From Acholeplasmataceae bacterium (GTDB lineage Bacteria > Bacillota > Negativicutes > Acidaminococcales > Acidaminococcaceae): 20,149 nucleotides of DNA. The position numbers and the translations under genes were made by a program. Position 1 is the stretch's first letter; each line of letters begins with the position of its first letter. This document shows positions 1-8,800 of the stretch, in pieces. The notes under the pieces were generated by a model. The model was not told the origin of the DNA. It did not search any database and saw only the letters and a program-made list of their open reading frames with translations. Where the stretch lies: the NCBI GenBank assembly GCA_012719555.1, contig JAAYAE010000018.1:1-20149 (forward strand), written 5' to 3'.

Positions 1-270
1 ACTAATATTCTTAGTAGTATCAAAAGATATTTTTACTTCCCCGCTGCTATTAGTACCATGGCCATAAGAAGATACCCTTATAAAGTCTATTTGTGTTGGC
101 AAATCAATAGCCTGTGTAAGTTCTGTCATAAAATAAGCCACACCTTTGAGAATCCCTATAACTAATAAGTCCTTGCCGGCGTAATCCCGGGTTATTTCTG
201 CGCCCATTTCCTTAATACGTTTTTTTAATGGCTCCTCCTCAATTAGAATTCTCTTAATATTCTTATTCAT
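1..270 (-). CDS. hpt: Hypoxanthine phosphoribosyltransferase, N-terminal part (cut by window edge)
   Basis: This enzyme joins hypoxanthine or guanine to PRPP to make IMP or GMP in cytosolic purine salvage. Reading from the ATG at 270-268, 90 codons are open to the left edge with no stop. The visible part starts MNKNIKRILIEEEPLKK, then has a conserved early segment GILKGVAYFMTEL (about residues 39-51), whose LKG is the first PRPP-contact loop, and the flexible-loop motif SSYG near residues 67-70. The C-terminal PRPP-binding motif lies outside the window. The ATG sits inside the last codons of tilS (8-base overlap), so the two are probably translationally coupled. The tilS-hpt pair is conserved in Firmicutes and is usually followed by ftsH, which may lie just beyond the edge. 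The gene family is clear; the distinction between hpt and gpt-like specificity is not tested. Confidence 0.93.
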   Translation of the reverse strand, partial: MNKNIKRILIEEEPLKKRIKEMGAEITRDYAGKDLLVIGILKGVAYFMTELTQAIDLPTQIDFIRVSSYGHGTNSSGEVKISFDTTKNIS

Positions 271-1297
271 GTTCCAACTTCTCCTTTAGTGGTTTTAAAT
301 TTTTGCTATTTCGCAAAGCGGTATTAATTTCCACTCGCAACTTTTTTTTGGCATAAAAAGCCCTTGATCCCGGTAGATTTAAAGATTTACCACTTGTACC
401 CTTGACTACAAGTGCTACAACAGCCCTTACATGTTCATAGTTAAATTCACCCGCATTTATTTCGGACGCCATCAATCTAACAATTCGCGTTTGTAGAGCC
501 AAGTGTAATTGCAAGAACTCATCGCCAACATCTAGTTCATATGCCACACCTATTTTCACACCATAGGCTGTTAGATATTTTCGCGCTTGCATTTCCAAAT
601 ATTCTTCATCCATTGCCGCCAATGTTGCAACCTGGCTCAAACTTTTTTTTATTTGCGGGTTTATATGTTCTAATAGGGGCAAAAGCTCCTTGCGAACCCA
701 ATTTCTTTTATACTCAATATTATCATTAGTGCTATCGGAACAAAAAGTAATATTTTGTTCTGCGCAGTAACATTCCATTTCTTCACGCGTAGCCTGTAAA
801 AATGGCCTTACTAAAAAATCATTCTGTGGTAACATTCCTCTAAGTCCGCGAACGCCGGCACCACGTAATAAATTAAGCAATACTGTTTCCGCTTGATCAT
901 CCCTATGATGCGCTAAAAAAATTGCAACTGCCCTTATTTCTTGCCTATAGTTTTCTAAAGCCTCGTAACGCAACTTTCTGGCAGCATCTTCCACGGATAT
1001 ACCTTCGCTGGAAACCAATTTCTTGACATCAACATCCACTTGCTTATAAATGAGGTGGCGCTTAGTACAAAAATCAGCCACCAAAAGAGCATCACTTGCC
1101 GCTTCTACACCGCGTAGATGATGTTGTACATGCATGACGCACAGAACAAAGCCCATTTCCTTGCTCAAGCGAAACAATGTATCTGTTAATGTTAATGAAT
1201 CCGCTCCGCCGGAACAGGCTGCTATCACAGTAACTCCGGGGCGTAAAACAGCGCAAGTTTTTAACATTTTATGAAGTTTTTCTGTTAATGAAAGCAC
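263..1297 (-). CDS. tilS: tRNA(Ile)-lysidine synthase, short form
   Basis: TilS attaches lysine to cytidine 34 of the CAU-anticodon isoleucine tRNA, using ATP, so that the tRNA reads AUA instead of AUG. The PP-loop ATP pyrophosphatase motif SGGADS is at residues 29-34, and HHRDDQAETVLLNLLRG follows near 130-146. A helical middle region comes next, with the GTSGKSLNLP segment near residues 301-310. The protein has 344 residues, while many bacterial TilS proteins have about 430-470. The extra C-terminal domain of the long forms appears absent, as in the known short form of Aquifex. The start is GTG at 1297-1295, preceded by GAGGTG at a spacing of 8. An intrinsic terminator lies directly upstream, leaving no room for an ordinary promoter, so expression probably depends on readthrough from the S1 gene. 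The stop overlaps the hpt start. Confidence 0.93.
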   Translation of the reverse strand: MLSLTEKLHKMLKTCAVLRPGVTVIAACSGGADSLTLTDTLFRLSKEMGFVLCVMHVQHHLRGVEAASDALLVADFCTKRHLIYKQVDVDVKKLVSSEGISVEDAARKLRYEALENYRQEIRAVAIFLAHHRDDQAETVLLNLLRGAGVRGLRGMLPQNDFLVRPFLQATREEMECYCAEQNITFCSDSTNDNIEYKRNWVRKELLPLLEHINPQIKKSLSQVATLAAMDEEYLEMQARKYLTAYGVKIGVAYELDVGDEFLQLHLALQTRIVRLMASEINAGEFNYEHVRAVVALVVKGTSGKSLNLPGSRAFYAKKKLRVEINTALRNSKNLKPLKEKLEHE

Positions 1298-1314
1298 GCC
1301 GTTTACACCTCAAA

Positions 1315-1346
1315 TAAAAAAGGCACTCCAATGGAAGCGCCTTTTA
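1315..1346 (-). terminator. Intrinsic terminator after the S1-domain gene
   Basis: Read on the minus strand, AAAAGGCGCTTCC pairs with GGAGTGCCTTTTTT around an ATT loop, with one bulged base and one G-U pair, and runs into a T-rich tract. It lies about 9 bases past the S1-domain stop codon and almost touches the tilS ribosome-binding site (about 1306-1311). Confidence 0.8.
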
Positions 1347-1354
1347 TCAGTTAA

Positions 1355-1777
1355 TTAATCTCCTCTACGGGCACCACGACCACCGCGTTTCGATTCCGTA
1401 TTTCTCTTTAAATCTAACAATCTGTCGTCGCTATCTTTTAAAAATCTTGTTAACTTATCCTCGAAAGTCGCAATAGGGACCACCTTTGGTGCAGACGATA
1501 CAGAACGTCTTTCCATCGGCCGTCTTTGTGGAACCTCCGGAGCTGGCATCAATGCTTTTAAAGACAAGCCTATCTTTCCACGCTCATCAATACTAACAAC
1601 TTTGACAGTAACCTTTTGTTTGTCTTTGAGAAAATCATGAACATCTTTAACGTACACATTGGATACTTCCGAAATGTGTATAAGACCCACTTTTCCTTCA
1701 GGTAATTGCACAAATGCACCAAAATTGGTAATACCTGTAACTTCGCCTTCAACTACTGTGCCAATTTCCAAAGCCAT
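1355..1777 (-). CDS. yabR: S1 RNA-binding domain protein (YabR-like)
   Basis: This is a small cytosolic protein that probably binds RNA; no enzymatic role is visible. Residues 4-74 form one S1 (OB-fold) domain: GTVVEGEVTGITNFGAFV is a typical S1 opening, followed by GLIHISEVS and ending in KIGLSLKAL. The rest is a low-complexity basic tail ending in an RG-rich segment (SKRGGRGARRGD, 129-140), which suggests extra RNA contact. At 140 residues it matches the single-S1 proteins found between divIC and tilS in Bacilli and Clostridia, where B. subtilis YabR sits. The start is ATG at 1777, with AAGGGGGA upstream at a somewhat long spacing of about 12. It has its own consensus promoter (1821-1850) and a terminator, so it is probably a single-gene unit expressed strongly. 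Confidence 0.88.
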   Translation of the reverse strand: MALEIGTVVEGEVTGITNFGAFVQLPEGKVGLIHISEVSNVYVKDVHDFLKDKQKVTVKVVSIDERGKIGLSLKALMPAPEVPQRRPMERRSVSSAPKVVPIATFEDKLTRFLKDSDDRLLDLKRNTESKRGGRGARRGD

Positions 1778-1820
1778 AGATTGAGAATATCCCCCTTACA
1801 TTAAGTTCTTATCGACCCTA

Positions 1821-1850
1821 ATTATACCTTTGCAATTAACCCAGTGTCAA
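1821..1850 (-). promoter_or_regulatory. Sigma-A type promoter for the S1-domain gene
   Basis: On the minus strand, TTGACA (1845-1850) and TATAAT (1821-1826) are separated by 18 bases. Both hexamers match the sigma-A consensus exactly. The -10 box lies about 43 bases upstream of the S1-domain ATG. Confidence 0.85.
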
Positions 1851-1900
1851 GCTTTTACTGTTTTTGCCTAATAGTTTTTTCTGACAATTTCTAACCCGCA

Positions 1901-2218
1901 TCATTTATTTTTTCCTCCATCAGTATTGTTTTTATCTTTATCCTCAATAATGAATAAAGGAATTTCTCCTTTGCGCACCATGTTATGTTCTTCTCTGGCA
2001 AGTTTTTCTATATAGTTTAAATTAGCCAAATTTTGCTTTTCTTGTTCCAAATCTTTTTGCTCTTTTTCTAGTTGCTTGACCTTTTCCTGGGTTTTCAAGG
2101 TTTCCAGATGAACTTGATAGATAGTATATCCCTGCTGTGCTACACGAACAAGAAAAAGCGCCACTATTAAAAATAGAAGTATTTTAAAATATTTAAAGGC
2201 TTTTTCGCCCTTTCTCAT
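1901..2218 (-). CDS. divIC: Septum formation initiator DivIC/FtsB-like protein
   Basis: This is a bitopic membrane protein of the divisome that pairs with FtsL and helps activate septal peptidoglycan synthesis. The 105 residues comprise a short basic cytoplasmic N-terminus (MRKGEKAFKYFK), one membrane segment at about 13-27, a Lys/Glu/Gln-rich coiled coil at 36-66, and the family hallmark YIEKLAREEHNMVRKGEIP at 69-87. The C-terminus is hydrophilic. The start is ATG at 2218. The ribosome-binding site is weak (AGGCAGG at a spacing of about 8). A terminator after hup and a promoter candidate (2254-2283) precede it, so it may be transcribed alone. The position between hup and yabR is the standard Firmicutes location; the RqcP/YabO gene often found beside it is not here. 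Confidence 0.9.
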   Translation of the reverse strand: MRKGEKAFKYFKILLFLIVALFLVRVAQQGYTIYQVHLETLKTQEKVKQLEKEQKDLEQEKQNLANLNYIEKLAREEHNMVRKGEIPLFIIEDKDKNNTDGGKNK

Positions 2219-2253
2219 TTTTTACGCCTGCCTTTTTCCATGTTCTTTTTATT

Positions 2254-2283
2254 AGTATAACATTTATGCCAACTCGTTGACAA
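2254..2283 (-). promoter_or_regulatory. Candidate promoter for divIC
   Basis: On the minus strand, TTGTCA (2278-2283) and TATACT (2254-2259) are separated by 18 bases, each hexamer one mismatch from consensus. The -35 box directly abuts the T-tract of the hup terminator, so termination and re-initiation lie side by side. Confidence 0.55.
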
Positions 2284-2316
2284 TAAAAAACAACTCGATG
2301 TATAAACATCGAGTTG
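2284..2316 (-). terminator. Intrinsic terminator of hup
   Basis: There is a perfect 11-bp stem: CAACTCGATGT pairs with ACATCGAGTTG around a 4-base loop (2291-2316). On the minus strand it is followed by TTTTTTATT. It lies 17 bases past the hup stop codon. Confidence 0.92.
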
Positions 2317-2332
2317 CTCTAAACTTCAAACA

Positions 2333-2611
2333 TTATTTTTTATTAACAGCATCTTTGAATGCTTTACCAGCTTTAAAAGCAGGTACAGTTGCTTTTGCAA
2401 TTTTAATAGTTTCGCCTGTACGTGGGTTCTTGCCATTACGAGCTTTACGAACACGATGTTCAAAAGTACCGAAACCGATTAATTGAACTTTTTTCTTTTT
2501 AGCTACAGTTGCTTTAACAGCATCAATAAAAGCATTTACTGCTTTTTCAGAATCCTTTTTTGTTAAACCTGCTTTTGTAGCTACCGCTGCAATCAATTCA
2601 CTTTTGTTCAC
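2333..2611 (-). CDS. hup: HU-family DNA-binding protein
   Basis: HU is a small dimeric nucleoid protein that bends and compacts DNA. The 92 residues align with the family along the full length: MNKSELIAAVA at the N-terminus, the helical body to about residue 45, IGFGTFEHRVRKARNG (about 45-60) leading into the DNA-binding arm, the RNPRTGE-type arm tip seen here as KNPRTGETI (61-69), and VPAFKAGKAFKDAV at the end. The start is GTG at 2611-2609, with a strong AAGGGGGA site (2619-2626) at a spacing of 7. A strong site and a perfect terminator fit a highly expressed gene. The leader contains two overlapping hairpins (2639-2670). Placement between mazG and divIC is common in Clostridia-related genomes. 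Confidence 0.96.
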   Translation of the reverse strand: MNKSELIAAVATKAGLTKKDSEKAVNAFIDAVKATVAKKKKVQLIGFGTFEHRVRKARNGKNPRTGETIKIAKATVPAFKAGKAFKDAVNKK

Positions 2612-2638
2612 GATAAAATCCCCCTTGAATTTTTATTT

Positions 2639-2670
2639 GCACAAGGCGCAAACCTTGTGCACACTTGCAC
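2639..2670 (-). promoter_or_regulatory. Overlapping palindromes upstream of hup
   Basis: An 8-bp perfect inverted repeat (GCACAAGG / CCTTGTGC, 2639-2660, 6-base loop) overlaps a 5-bp inverted repeat (GTGCA / TGCAC, 2657-2670, 4-base loop). Four bases are shared, so both cannot form in one RNA at once. Neither is followed by a T-tract on the minus strand, so this is not an ordinary terminator of the mazG operon. It could be a protein-binding operator or a leader structure; I cannot tell which. I see no convincing hup promoter in 2612-2723. Confidence 0.4.
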
Positions 2671-2723
2671 TACTTGGTTTTATTCGCTATTACTTTTATT
2701 ATTCCTGCTTATTTTTTTTTATT

Positions 2724-4184
2724 TTATTCTTTTTCCAGCTTTTTTTTTGCATCTTCCCAAAATTTATTCATGTCTGATAGGCTGAAATCAGCCCAGGTCC
2801 TAGCTGTAGAGGTTATTTTGTCTTCTACATAATTAAAGCGGTTAAAAAACCTATTATTGGCCGCATTCACCGCGGTTTCGGGTTCTAGATTCAAATGTCT
2901 GGCATAATTTGCTAAGGCAAATATTGTATCTCCTAGCTCCCACTCTATATGGGCAATATTATTTTCCTTAACTGCTTCTTGCAGTTCTTCCAACTCCTCT
3001 AGTACTTTTGCCCACACATCATCCTTATTATTCCAATCAAAACCTACTTTAGCAGCCTTAGATTGGAGTTTATAAGCACGCATTAGTGCAGGTAAGCCCT
3101 TAGCAATACCGTCTAATACACGTTTTCTATCTTTTTTTTCTTCTGCTTTAAGAGCCTCCCAATTTTTCAACACATCTGTGGTATTTGCCACTTCTATAGT
3201 ACCGTAAACATGTGGATGTCTATGAATAAGTTTGGCTACAATATCATCAACAACATTTTGCATAGTAAAAACACCAGCTTCTTCAGCCAAGCGCGCATGA
3301 AAAACAACTTGTAAAAGCACATCGCCTAATTCTTCCCGCATACCTTCAACGTCTTTATCATCAATAGCTTCTAAAAGTTCATAAGCTTCTTCTAACATAC
3401 CTTGACGTATACTGCTATGTGTCTGTTCTCTGTCCCAAGGGCATCCTCCCGGTGCTCTCAGTGTCCTTACTACTTCCTCCAATGGTTTTATATCCATAAT
3501 GCCTGCTTGTGTTACGGCAGGTATATATACAGTGGTCAAATGGTCTATATGTTCTTGGCGATCCAATTCGAAAAGTGGTATTCTGAGAAAATCTTCATCT
3601 TCTAAACCTAAATTGCGTAAGAAAAATATTTCCGTTTCATCCGGCAAAACTTCCATCAAACTTATTTTTAATTCCGATGCTACTAATTTACTATAGACTT
3701 GCGTAACAATTAGTGGATATTTGCCTGCATCTGCTAATGCTTGTTCATCTTTAGCATCAATAACCCTTAAACCCTCAATTGGATCTATACCTACTCTAGT
3801 ATATATTAAATCCAAAAAGCTCATGGCCGGTAAAATTGCTACAGCTATACCCATTTGAGCGGCTTTTTCCCTTAAGAGCACTACTGTTCGTTCTGCCACT
3901 AAAGGGCTTCCAGGAACCGCATAAACAATATCCTTATCTTCGGTTTCTTTTAATACATAATCGGTAATCTGTTCATAAACATGTTCAAAGTCAGAGTTCT
4001 CTTCATAAAAATGATCACAAGTAACAAACTTTATTCCCTCTTGAGCAAACAGAGACACACTTGGATGAACTTGTGTACGCAAAATAACTTCTTGCGCCGC
4101 TTTTATAGCCCACAAAGTTTCCATAGAAATATGTCCCACCTTGCCCGGTCCTAACCCAACTATGGTCAGTGTCCCTTTTTTCAT
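2724..4184 (-). CDS. mazG: Nucleoside triphosphate pyrophosphohydrolase MazG with N-terminal tetrapyrrole-methylase-like domain (YabN type)
   Basis: The MazG part hydrolyses nucleoside triphosphates to monophosphates and pyrophosphate, a clean-up role for non-canonical or damaged nucleotides. The protein has about 486 residues in two parts. Residues 3 to about 215 resemble SAM-dependent tetrapyrrole methylases (VGLGPG near the start, then YAVPGSPLVAERTV). From about 235 on there are two MazG repeats, each with metal-binding acid pairs: EEAYE plus EELGD (about 265-288), and EELEE plus EWELGD (about 396-419). The same fusion is B. subtilis YabN. I chose ATG at 4184 because GAGG (4193-4196) lies 8 bases upstream and the ATG overlaps the flippase stop as ATGA. 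An in-frame ATG at 4211 lies inside the flippase gene and has no good site. The methylase-like domain's substrate is unknown. Confidence 0.93.
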   Translation of the reverse strand: MKKGTLTIVGLGPGKVGHISMETLWAIKAAQEVILRTQVHPSVSLFAQEGIKFVTCDHFYEENSDFEHVYEQITDYVLKETEDKDIVYAVPGSPLVAERTVVLLREKAAQMGIAVAILPAMSFLDLIYTRVGIDPIEGLRVIDAKDEQALADAGKYPLIVTQVYSKLVASELKISLMEVLPDETEIFFLRNLGLEDEDFLRIPLFELDRQEHIDHLTTVYIPAVTQAGIMDIKPLEEVVRTLRAPGGCPWDREQTHSSIRQGMLEEAYELLEAIDDKDVEGMREELGDVLLQVVFHARLAEEAGVFTMQNVVDDIVAKLIHRHPHVYGTIEVANTTDVLKNWEALKAEEKKDRKRVLDGIAKGLPALMRAYKLQSKAAKVGFDWNNKDDVWAKVLEELEELQEAVKENNIAHIEWELGDTIFALANYARHLNLEPETAVNAANNRFFNRFNYVEDKITSTARTWADFSLSDMNKFWEDAKKKLEKE

Positions 4185-4196
4185 GCTTTTCGCCTC
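4181..4196 (-). promoter_or_regulatory. ATGA coupling point and ribosome-binding site that fix the mazG start
   Basis: The flippase stop TGA (4183-4181) overlaps the mazG ATG (4184-4182). GAGG at 4193-4196 is 8 bases upstream. This supports translational coupling and the shorter mazG start. Confidence 0.75.
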
Positions 4197-5788
4197 AAAA
4201 CTTTCATCCATTTTAATATTTTTATTAACTTTTGACCAACAAACGGAATTTTAACTAACTCATTTTCACTAAATCCACCCAGCAGTAATAAGCTTCCTGC
4301 ATAAACTATAACTGCTAGCACTATTGCTGAAATTGCACAAACGATATTGCTATATAGCATTTTCAGCATGTATTGATAACTTAATTGGGCAAAAATACCC
4401 ATAACACCAGCCGCTATCGTTATTTTAATCAGCGGGAGCACAGGAAAGCGAAAACTTGTATACCGTGCTAAAAAGAAAATGTTTAGCCCAGCGGCAACAG
4501 CGAAATTTATGTTAGAAGCCCAAGCCGCGCCTATAATATTCCAAGATGGTATAGCAGTTAACTGCCATACCAAAAAAACCTTCAATGCTGCACTAATAAA
4601 CATATTAATCATAGGCGTTATCGTCATACCAACACCTTGCAGAATTCCTGTGGATACTTGATGCATTCCCAAGAAAAAAATAGTTGGAGACAAATTAGCT
4701 ATAGAAGGAGCTGCGGCCCTAGTACCATAAAGCAGTAAAGAAATAGGCTGCGCCAAAGCCCACATACCCACTGCTGCCGGTAGTGTTATCATACAACACA
4801 ACCTCATTGCCGTAAATCCCTTGGCTCTTACAACGTTCATATTTCCCAAGGCCTTTGCCTCAGAAATCGCCGGAACTACCGAAGCCGCTAATGAAATAGT
4901 GGGAATCGTTCCCATCATTACTAATGGTAATGCCATTCCCGCTAAATACCCAAAGGCAGTAGTAGCTTGTACTACCGTAAAACCCGCCGCTTCCAATCTT
5001 CCCGGAACAATAAGCATATCAATACCTGTAACTACAGGTAACATCAAACTGGCACAAGAAACCGGCAAAGCTAACATAATCAAACTTTTTGCGATACTAC
5101 CGACTGATTCCTCAGGCATACGGACTTGATATTTATTACTTTCACGCAATTTCAAATGTTCTTTCCGATAAAAATAGCTTAAAACAACAAGTCCTGTAAT
5201 AGAACCCGGCACGGCACCAAAAGCTGCCCCTGCCGCCGCATATTCCAAGCCATATGGCAATAGCCAATAGGCCAATATAAGCATTACTACTACTCGAACA
5301 AATTGTTCTATAATCTGAGATACTGCCGGTGGCGTCATCATCTGATACCCTTGAAAATATCCGCGAAAACTAGCCAAAATAGTAGCAAAAAACACTGCCG
5401 GTGTTAACGCCACCAGAGCATAATACGCCCGTGGATCTCGAATGACATTAATATTTATCAACCATCCTGCAATAAAATACAGTGCCAAAGCAAAAATAAG
5501 CCCCGTTATTACCATGAGACTTAAGGAAATACGAAAAACTCTTCCTGCACCGAAATAATCATTTTTAGCTATTCTTTTAGCAACTAAAATAGAAATAGCA
5601 ATAGGAATACCTGCTGCTGAAATGGAAATCATCAGCAAATAAATTGGATAGGCAATCTGATAAAGACCTATCCCTTCTCCTCCTAAAAGTCTAGATAAAA
5701 GGATGCGATTAACCGAGCCTATGATTTTTACCATAAGTCCTGCTATGGTCAATATTAATGCACCGCGCAAAAACTTATCTTTGGTCAA
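4181..5788 (-). CDS. spoVB: SpoVB/MurJ-like polysaccharide or lipid flippase (MOP superfamily)
   Basis: This is a multi-pass inner-membrane protein of the MOP exporter superfamily, which flips lipid-linked sugars such as lipid II or capsule precursors. The 535 residues form about 14 hydrophobic segments from ALILTIAGLMVKIIGSVNR onward. The N-terminal stretch NRILLSRLLGGEGIGLYQIA is typical of the SpoVB/YabM branch. The C-terminus is basic (KWMKVLRRKA). The position between mfd and yabN is where spoVB/yabM sit in Bacillus. The spoVB name reflects homology only: no sporulation genes are visible here, and a MurJ-type role in cell-wall synthesis is at least as likely. The start is TTG (5788-5786) with GGTGGAG upstream at a spacing of 6; no closer ATG exists. 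The stop overlaps the mazG start. Confidence 0.85.
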   Translation of the reverse strand: MTKDKFLRGALILTIAGLMVKIIGSVNRILLSRLLGGEGIGLYQIAYPIYLLMISISAAGIPIAISILVAKRIAKNDYFGAGRVFRISLSLMVITGLIFALALYFIAGWLININVIRDPRAYYALVALTPAVFFATILASFRGYFQGYQMMTPPAVSQIIEQFVRVVVMLILAYWLLPYGLEYAAAGAAFGAVPGSITGLVVLSYFYRKEHLKLRESNKYQVRMPEESVGSIAKSLIMLALPVSCASLMLPVVTGIDMLIVPGRLEAAGFTVVQATTAFGYLAGMALPLVMMGTIPTISLAASVVPAISEAKALGNMNVVRAKGFTAMRLCCMITLPAAVGMWALAQPISLLLYGTRAAAPSIANLSPTIFFLGMHQVSTGILQGVGMTITPMINMFISAALKVFLVWQLTAIPSWNIIGAAWASNINFAVAAGLNIFFLARYTSFRFPVLPLIKITIAAGVMGIFAQLSYQYMLKMLYSNIVCAISAIVLAVIVYAGSLLLLGGFSENELVKIPFVGQKLIKILKWMKVLRRKA

Positions 5789-5864
5789 CTAGTACTCCAC
5801 CTTTCAACAAATGCCTAAAACTACTCTAGACCCTGTGCTTACATTCATCTCATTGCCTACACCA

Positions 5865-8800
5865 TTATAACATATTAATTAAAGCTTTCTCCAACCACTC
5901 TAAAGGCTCTTTTCCTAAATGAGAGCTTCTAATTATTAGTTGAGCATGAGTCCCATTTTTGAACTGAGCGTTAGGGGAATATTCTTTTACTAAATTCATA
6001 ACACCAGCTGGATTTGCTATGCTTTTTTCGCCAAATGTAATACGTACTTCATTTGTTTTTACAGAAATACCACTAATTTTAAGCAAACGGCATAGACTGC
6101 GTAAAGTAGCTACACGCCAAAGAGTTACTACCTGTATCGGCGGTTCCCCAAAGCGATCTATTATCTCATCCAATAGGTCTTCTCTATCCTCATATTCCAA
6201 ATCACTGCAGCGTCTATATATCTCCATTTTATAACGAGGATCAGCTATATAATCATCCGGAATATAGGCATCTAATGTAATTTCCAGTACCGGATCAGGC
6301 TCTGGCATAGAGTCTTCAGCACCATTTTTTAAAGCATTAATAGTTCGTTCCAATAAACTACAATAAGCAGCAAAACCAATACCGGCAATATGTCCATGTT
6401 GCTCTGCGCCTAATAAATTGCCGGCACCACGAATTTCTAAATCGCGCATAGCAATTTTAAACCCTGCTCCCAGCTCTGTAAAATCTCGAATAGCCTGCAA
6501 GCGTTTTTGTGCTATTTCGCTAAGAACTCGTTGCCTCTTATAAACGAAATAGGCATAAGCCAACCGTGAAGAACGGCCTACCCTTCCACGCATTTGATAA
6601 AGCTGCGATAAGCCAAAGTTCTCTGCTCCATCAATTATAATAGTATTGGCCAAGGGCACATCTAAACCATTTTCAATAATAGTGGTGCATAAGAGTAAAT
6701 CAAATGCTCCCTCATAAAATCCAATCATTGCATCTTCCAACATATCTTCCGGCATTTGGCCATGGGCAATACGAATAGAAATCCCAGGTACTAAGTCATG
6801 GAGATGTTTGGCAATTGCCTCTAAACCCTGTACTCTATTGTGCACATAATATATTCTGCCTCCGCGCCTGATTTCACGTTCTAAGGCCTCTTTAATCATT
6901 CCGTCATTATATTCAGCCACATAGGTTTCCACCGGTAAACGATCTTCCGGGGGAGATTCAATAACACTCATGTCTTTTCCTTTGACCAAAGCCATATGCA
7001 GTGTGCGTGGAATGGGAGTTGCTGATAATGTTAATACATCAACGCCCGTTGTCCATTTTTTCATCTTTTCTTTTTGAGCTACTCCAAAACGCTGTTCTTC
7101 ATCTATAATTAAAAGCCCTAAGTCCGGGAACTGGATATCAGGTTGCAATATCCTATGAGTACCAATAAGTACATCTACCTGCCCCTTTTCCATTTTTGCC
7201 AATACCTGCTTCTGTTCATTTCCGGTACGAAAGCGGCTTAACATATCAACTCGCACGCCAAAAGGCTCCATACGCTGGGTAAAAGTCAATAAATGTTGCT
7301 GCGCAAGTACAGTAGTTGGAGCCAAAACAGCAACCTGCTTGCCATCCATAACAGCTTTAAAAGCTGCGCGAATAGCTACCTCGGTTTTGCCATATCCCAC
7401 ATCTCCGCACAATAGGCGTTCCATAGGAACAGGCCGTTCCATATCTCGTTTAATTTCTTCCACTGCTTGTATTTGGTCAGGAGTTTCTTCAAAAGGAAAA
7501 CTGTCTTCAAAATCTTTTTGCCATTGTGTATCAGCTGAAAAAGCATACCCTGGAACAATCTTTCTTTGAGCGTACAATCGCAATAATTCTGTAGCCAGCT
7601 CCGTAACTGCTTTTTTTGCTTTAGTTGTAATACGCTTCCAATCAGCGCCGCCCATACGTGAAAGTCTCGGTGTTTGATTTTCGTTTCCGATGTACCTATG
7701 CAATAAATTTACTTGTTCAACAGGCACATAAAGTTTGTCGTCTTTAGCATATTGTAAATGCAAATAGTCACGGTGGACACCATCTACTTCAATAGTCTCA
7801 ACACCTAAATAACGACCAATGCCATGAACAACATGTACTACATAATCTCCGGTTTTTATTTCAGAAAAATACTGTATTTGTGCCCCGGCTTGCTTATGTT
7901 TTTTTAAACGTCGTTTTTTTTGCACACCAAATATGTCACTCTCGGTTAAGAGCAACCATTTCTCATCCCAAAAACGAAATCCTGTACTGAGCTCTCCTAC
8001 AAACACGCTGCCGCCCTCCGGCAGCATTATATTGCCTTTCTTTGCGTAGTGTATATTAAGCCCCTGCCTGGTAAGACTTTCGGCTAATCCTGCCGCTTTT
8101 TCCGGAGTACTCATCATAATAAGCGGAACCAGACCCTCTGCCAACCAGCCACTCATATCTTTAATTAATAAATCAGTATTACGATTATAAGGAGCCATGG
8201 TTCGCACCGGAACCGTGACCTGCATGGCTTTAGGAAAGTAAGGATGCGGTAAAACACTAGGTACTAATAGTTTATGCCGGTTGCAACAAGTAATAACCTG
8301 TTCCGGCGTAAACAATTTATCTTCGTGCTCCTTGTTGGCACTATATGTATTCTTTACCTCTTGGAAGAATTGTGAGGGCTCATCTAAAACCACAAAAGAA
8401 TGTTCCTGTACATACTGAAATAAATCAGCGTTACCCTCTACTGACTTCCATGCAATAGGTACTATTTCTGTCTTCTCAAGAGTTTCTAAAGAACGTTGTG
8501 TTCCTTGATCAAAACTACGCATAGCATTTATTGTATTATCAAACCACTCAACACGTAGAGGTTCTTGGGTATTAATAGGGAAAATATCCAATATATCTCC
8601 GCGCAAACTAAACTGACCAAGTGTCTCCACCTGATCTGTACGCTCATATCCCATATTAACAAGAGCAGTAAGTATTTCTTCTTGCTCTATTTCTTTTCCC
8701 ACCAGTAATACCATGTTATCTTTGAAAATGCTATCAGGCGTTGGCAACTTTTGCACAAAGGCTTCGGCTGTCACAAAAACTATGCTGTTTTCTCCTGTTC

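Noticed and set aside
2219..2241. An eight-codon frame (MEKGRRKK) whose stop overlaps the divIC ATG
   Set aside because: It is too short to support as a gene, has no clear ribosome-binding site, and is most simply explained as part of the divIC leader.
4821..5129. Plus-strand reading frame of 102 codons within the flippase gene
   Set aside because: It is antisense to a well-supported membrane protein and its Ala/Ile/Pro-rich sequence mirrors that gene. Other plus-strand frames between 541 and 12456 are shadows of the same kind.
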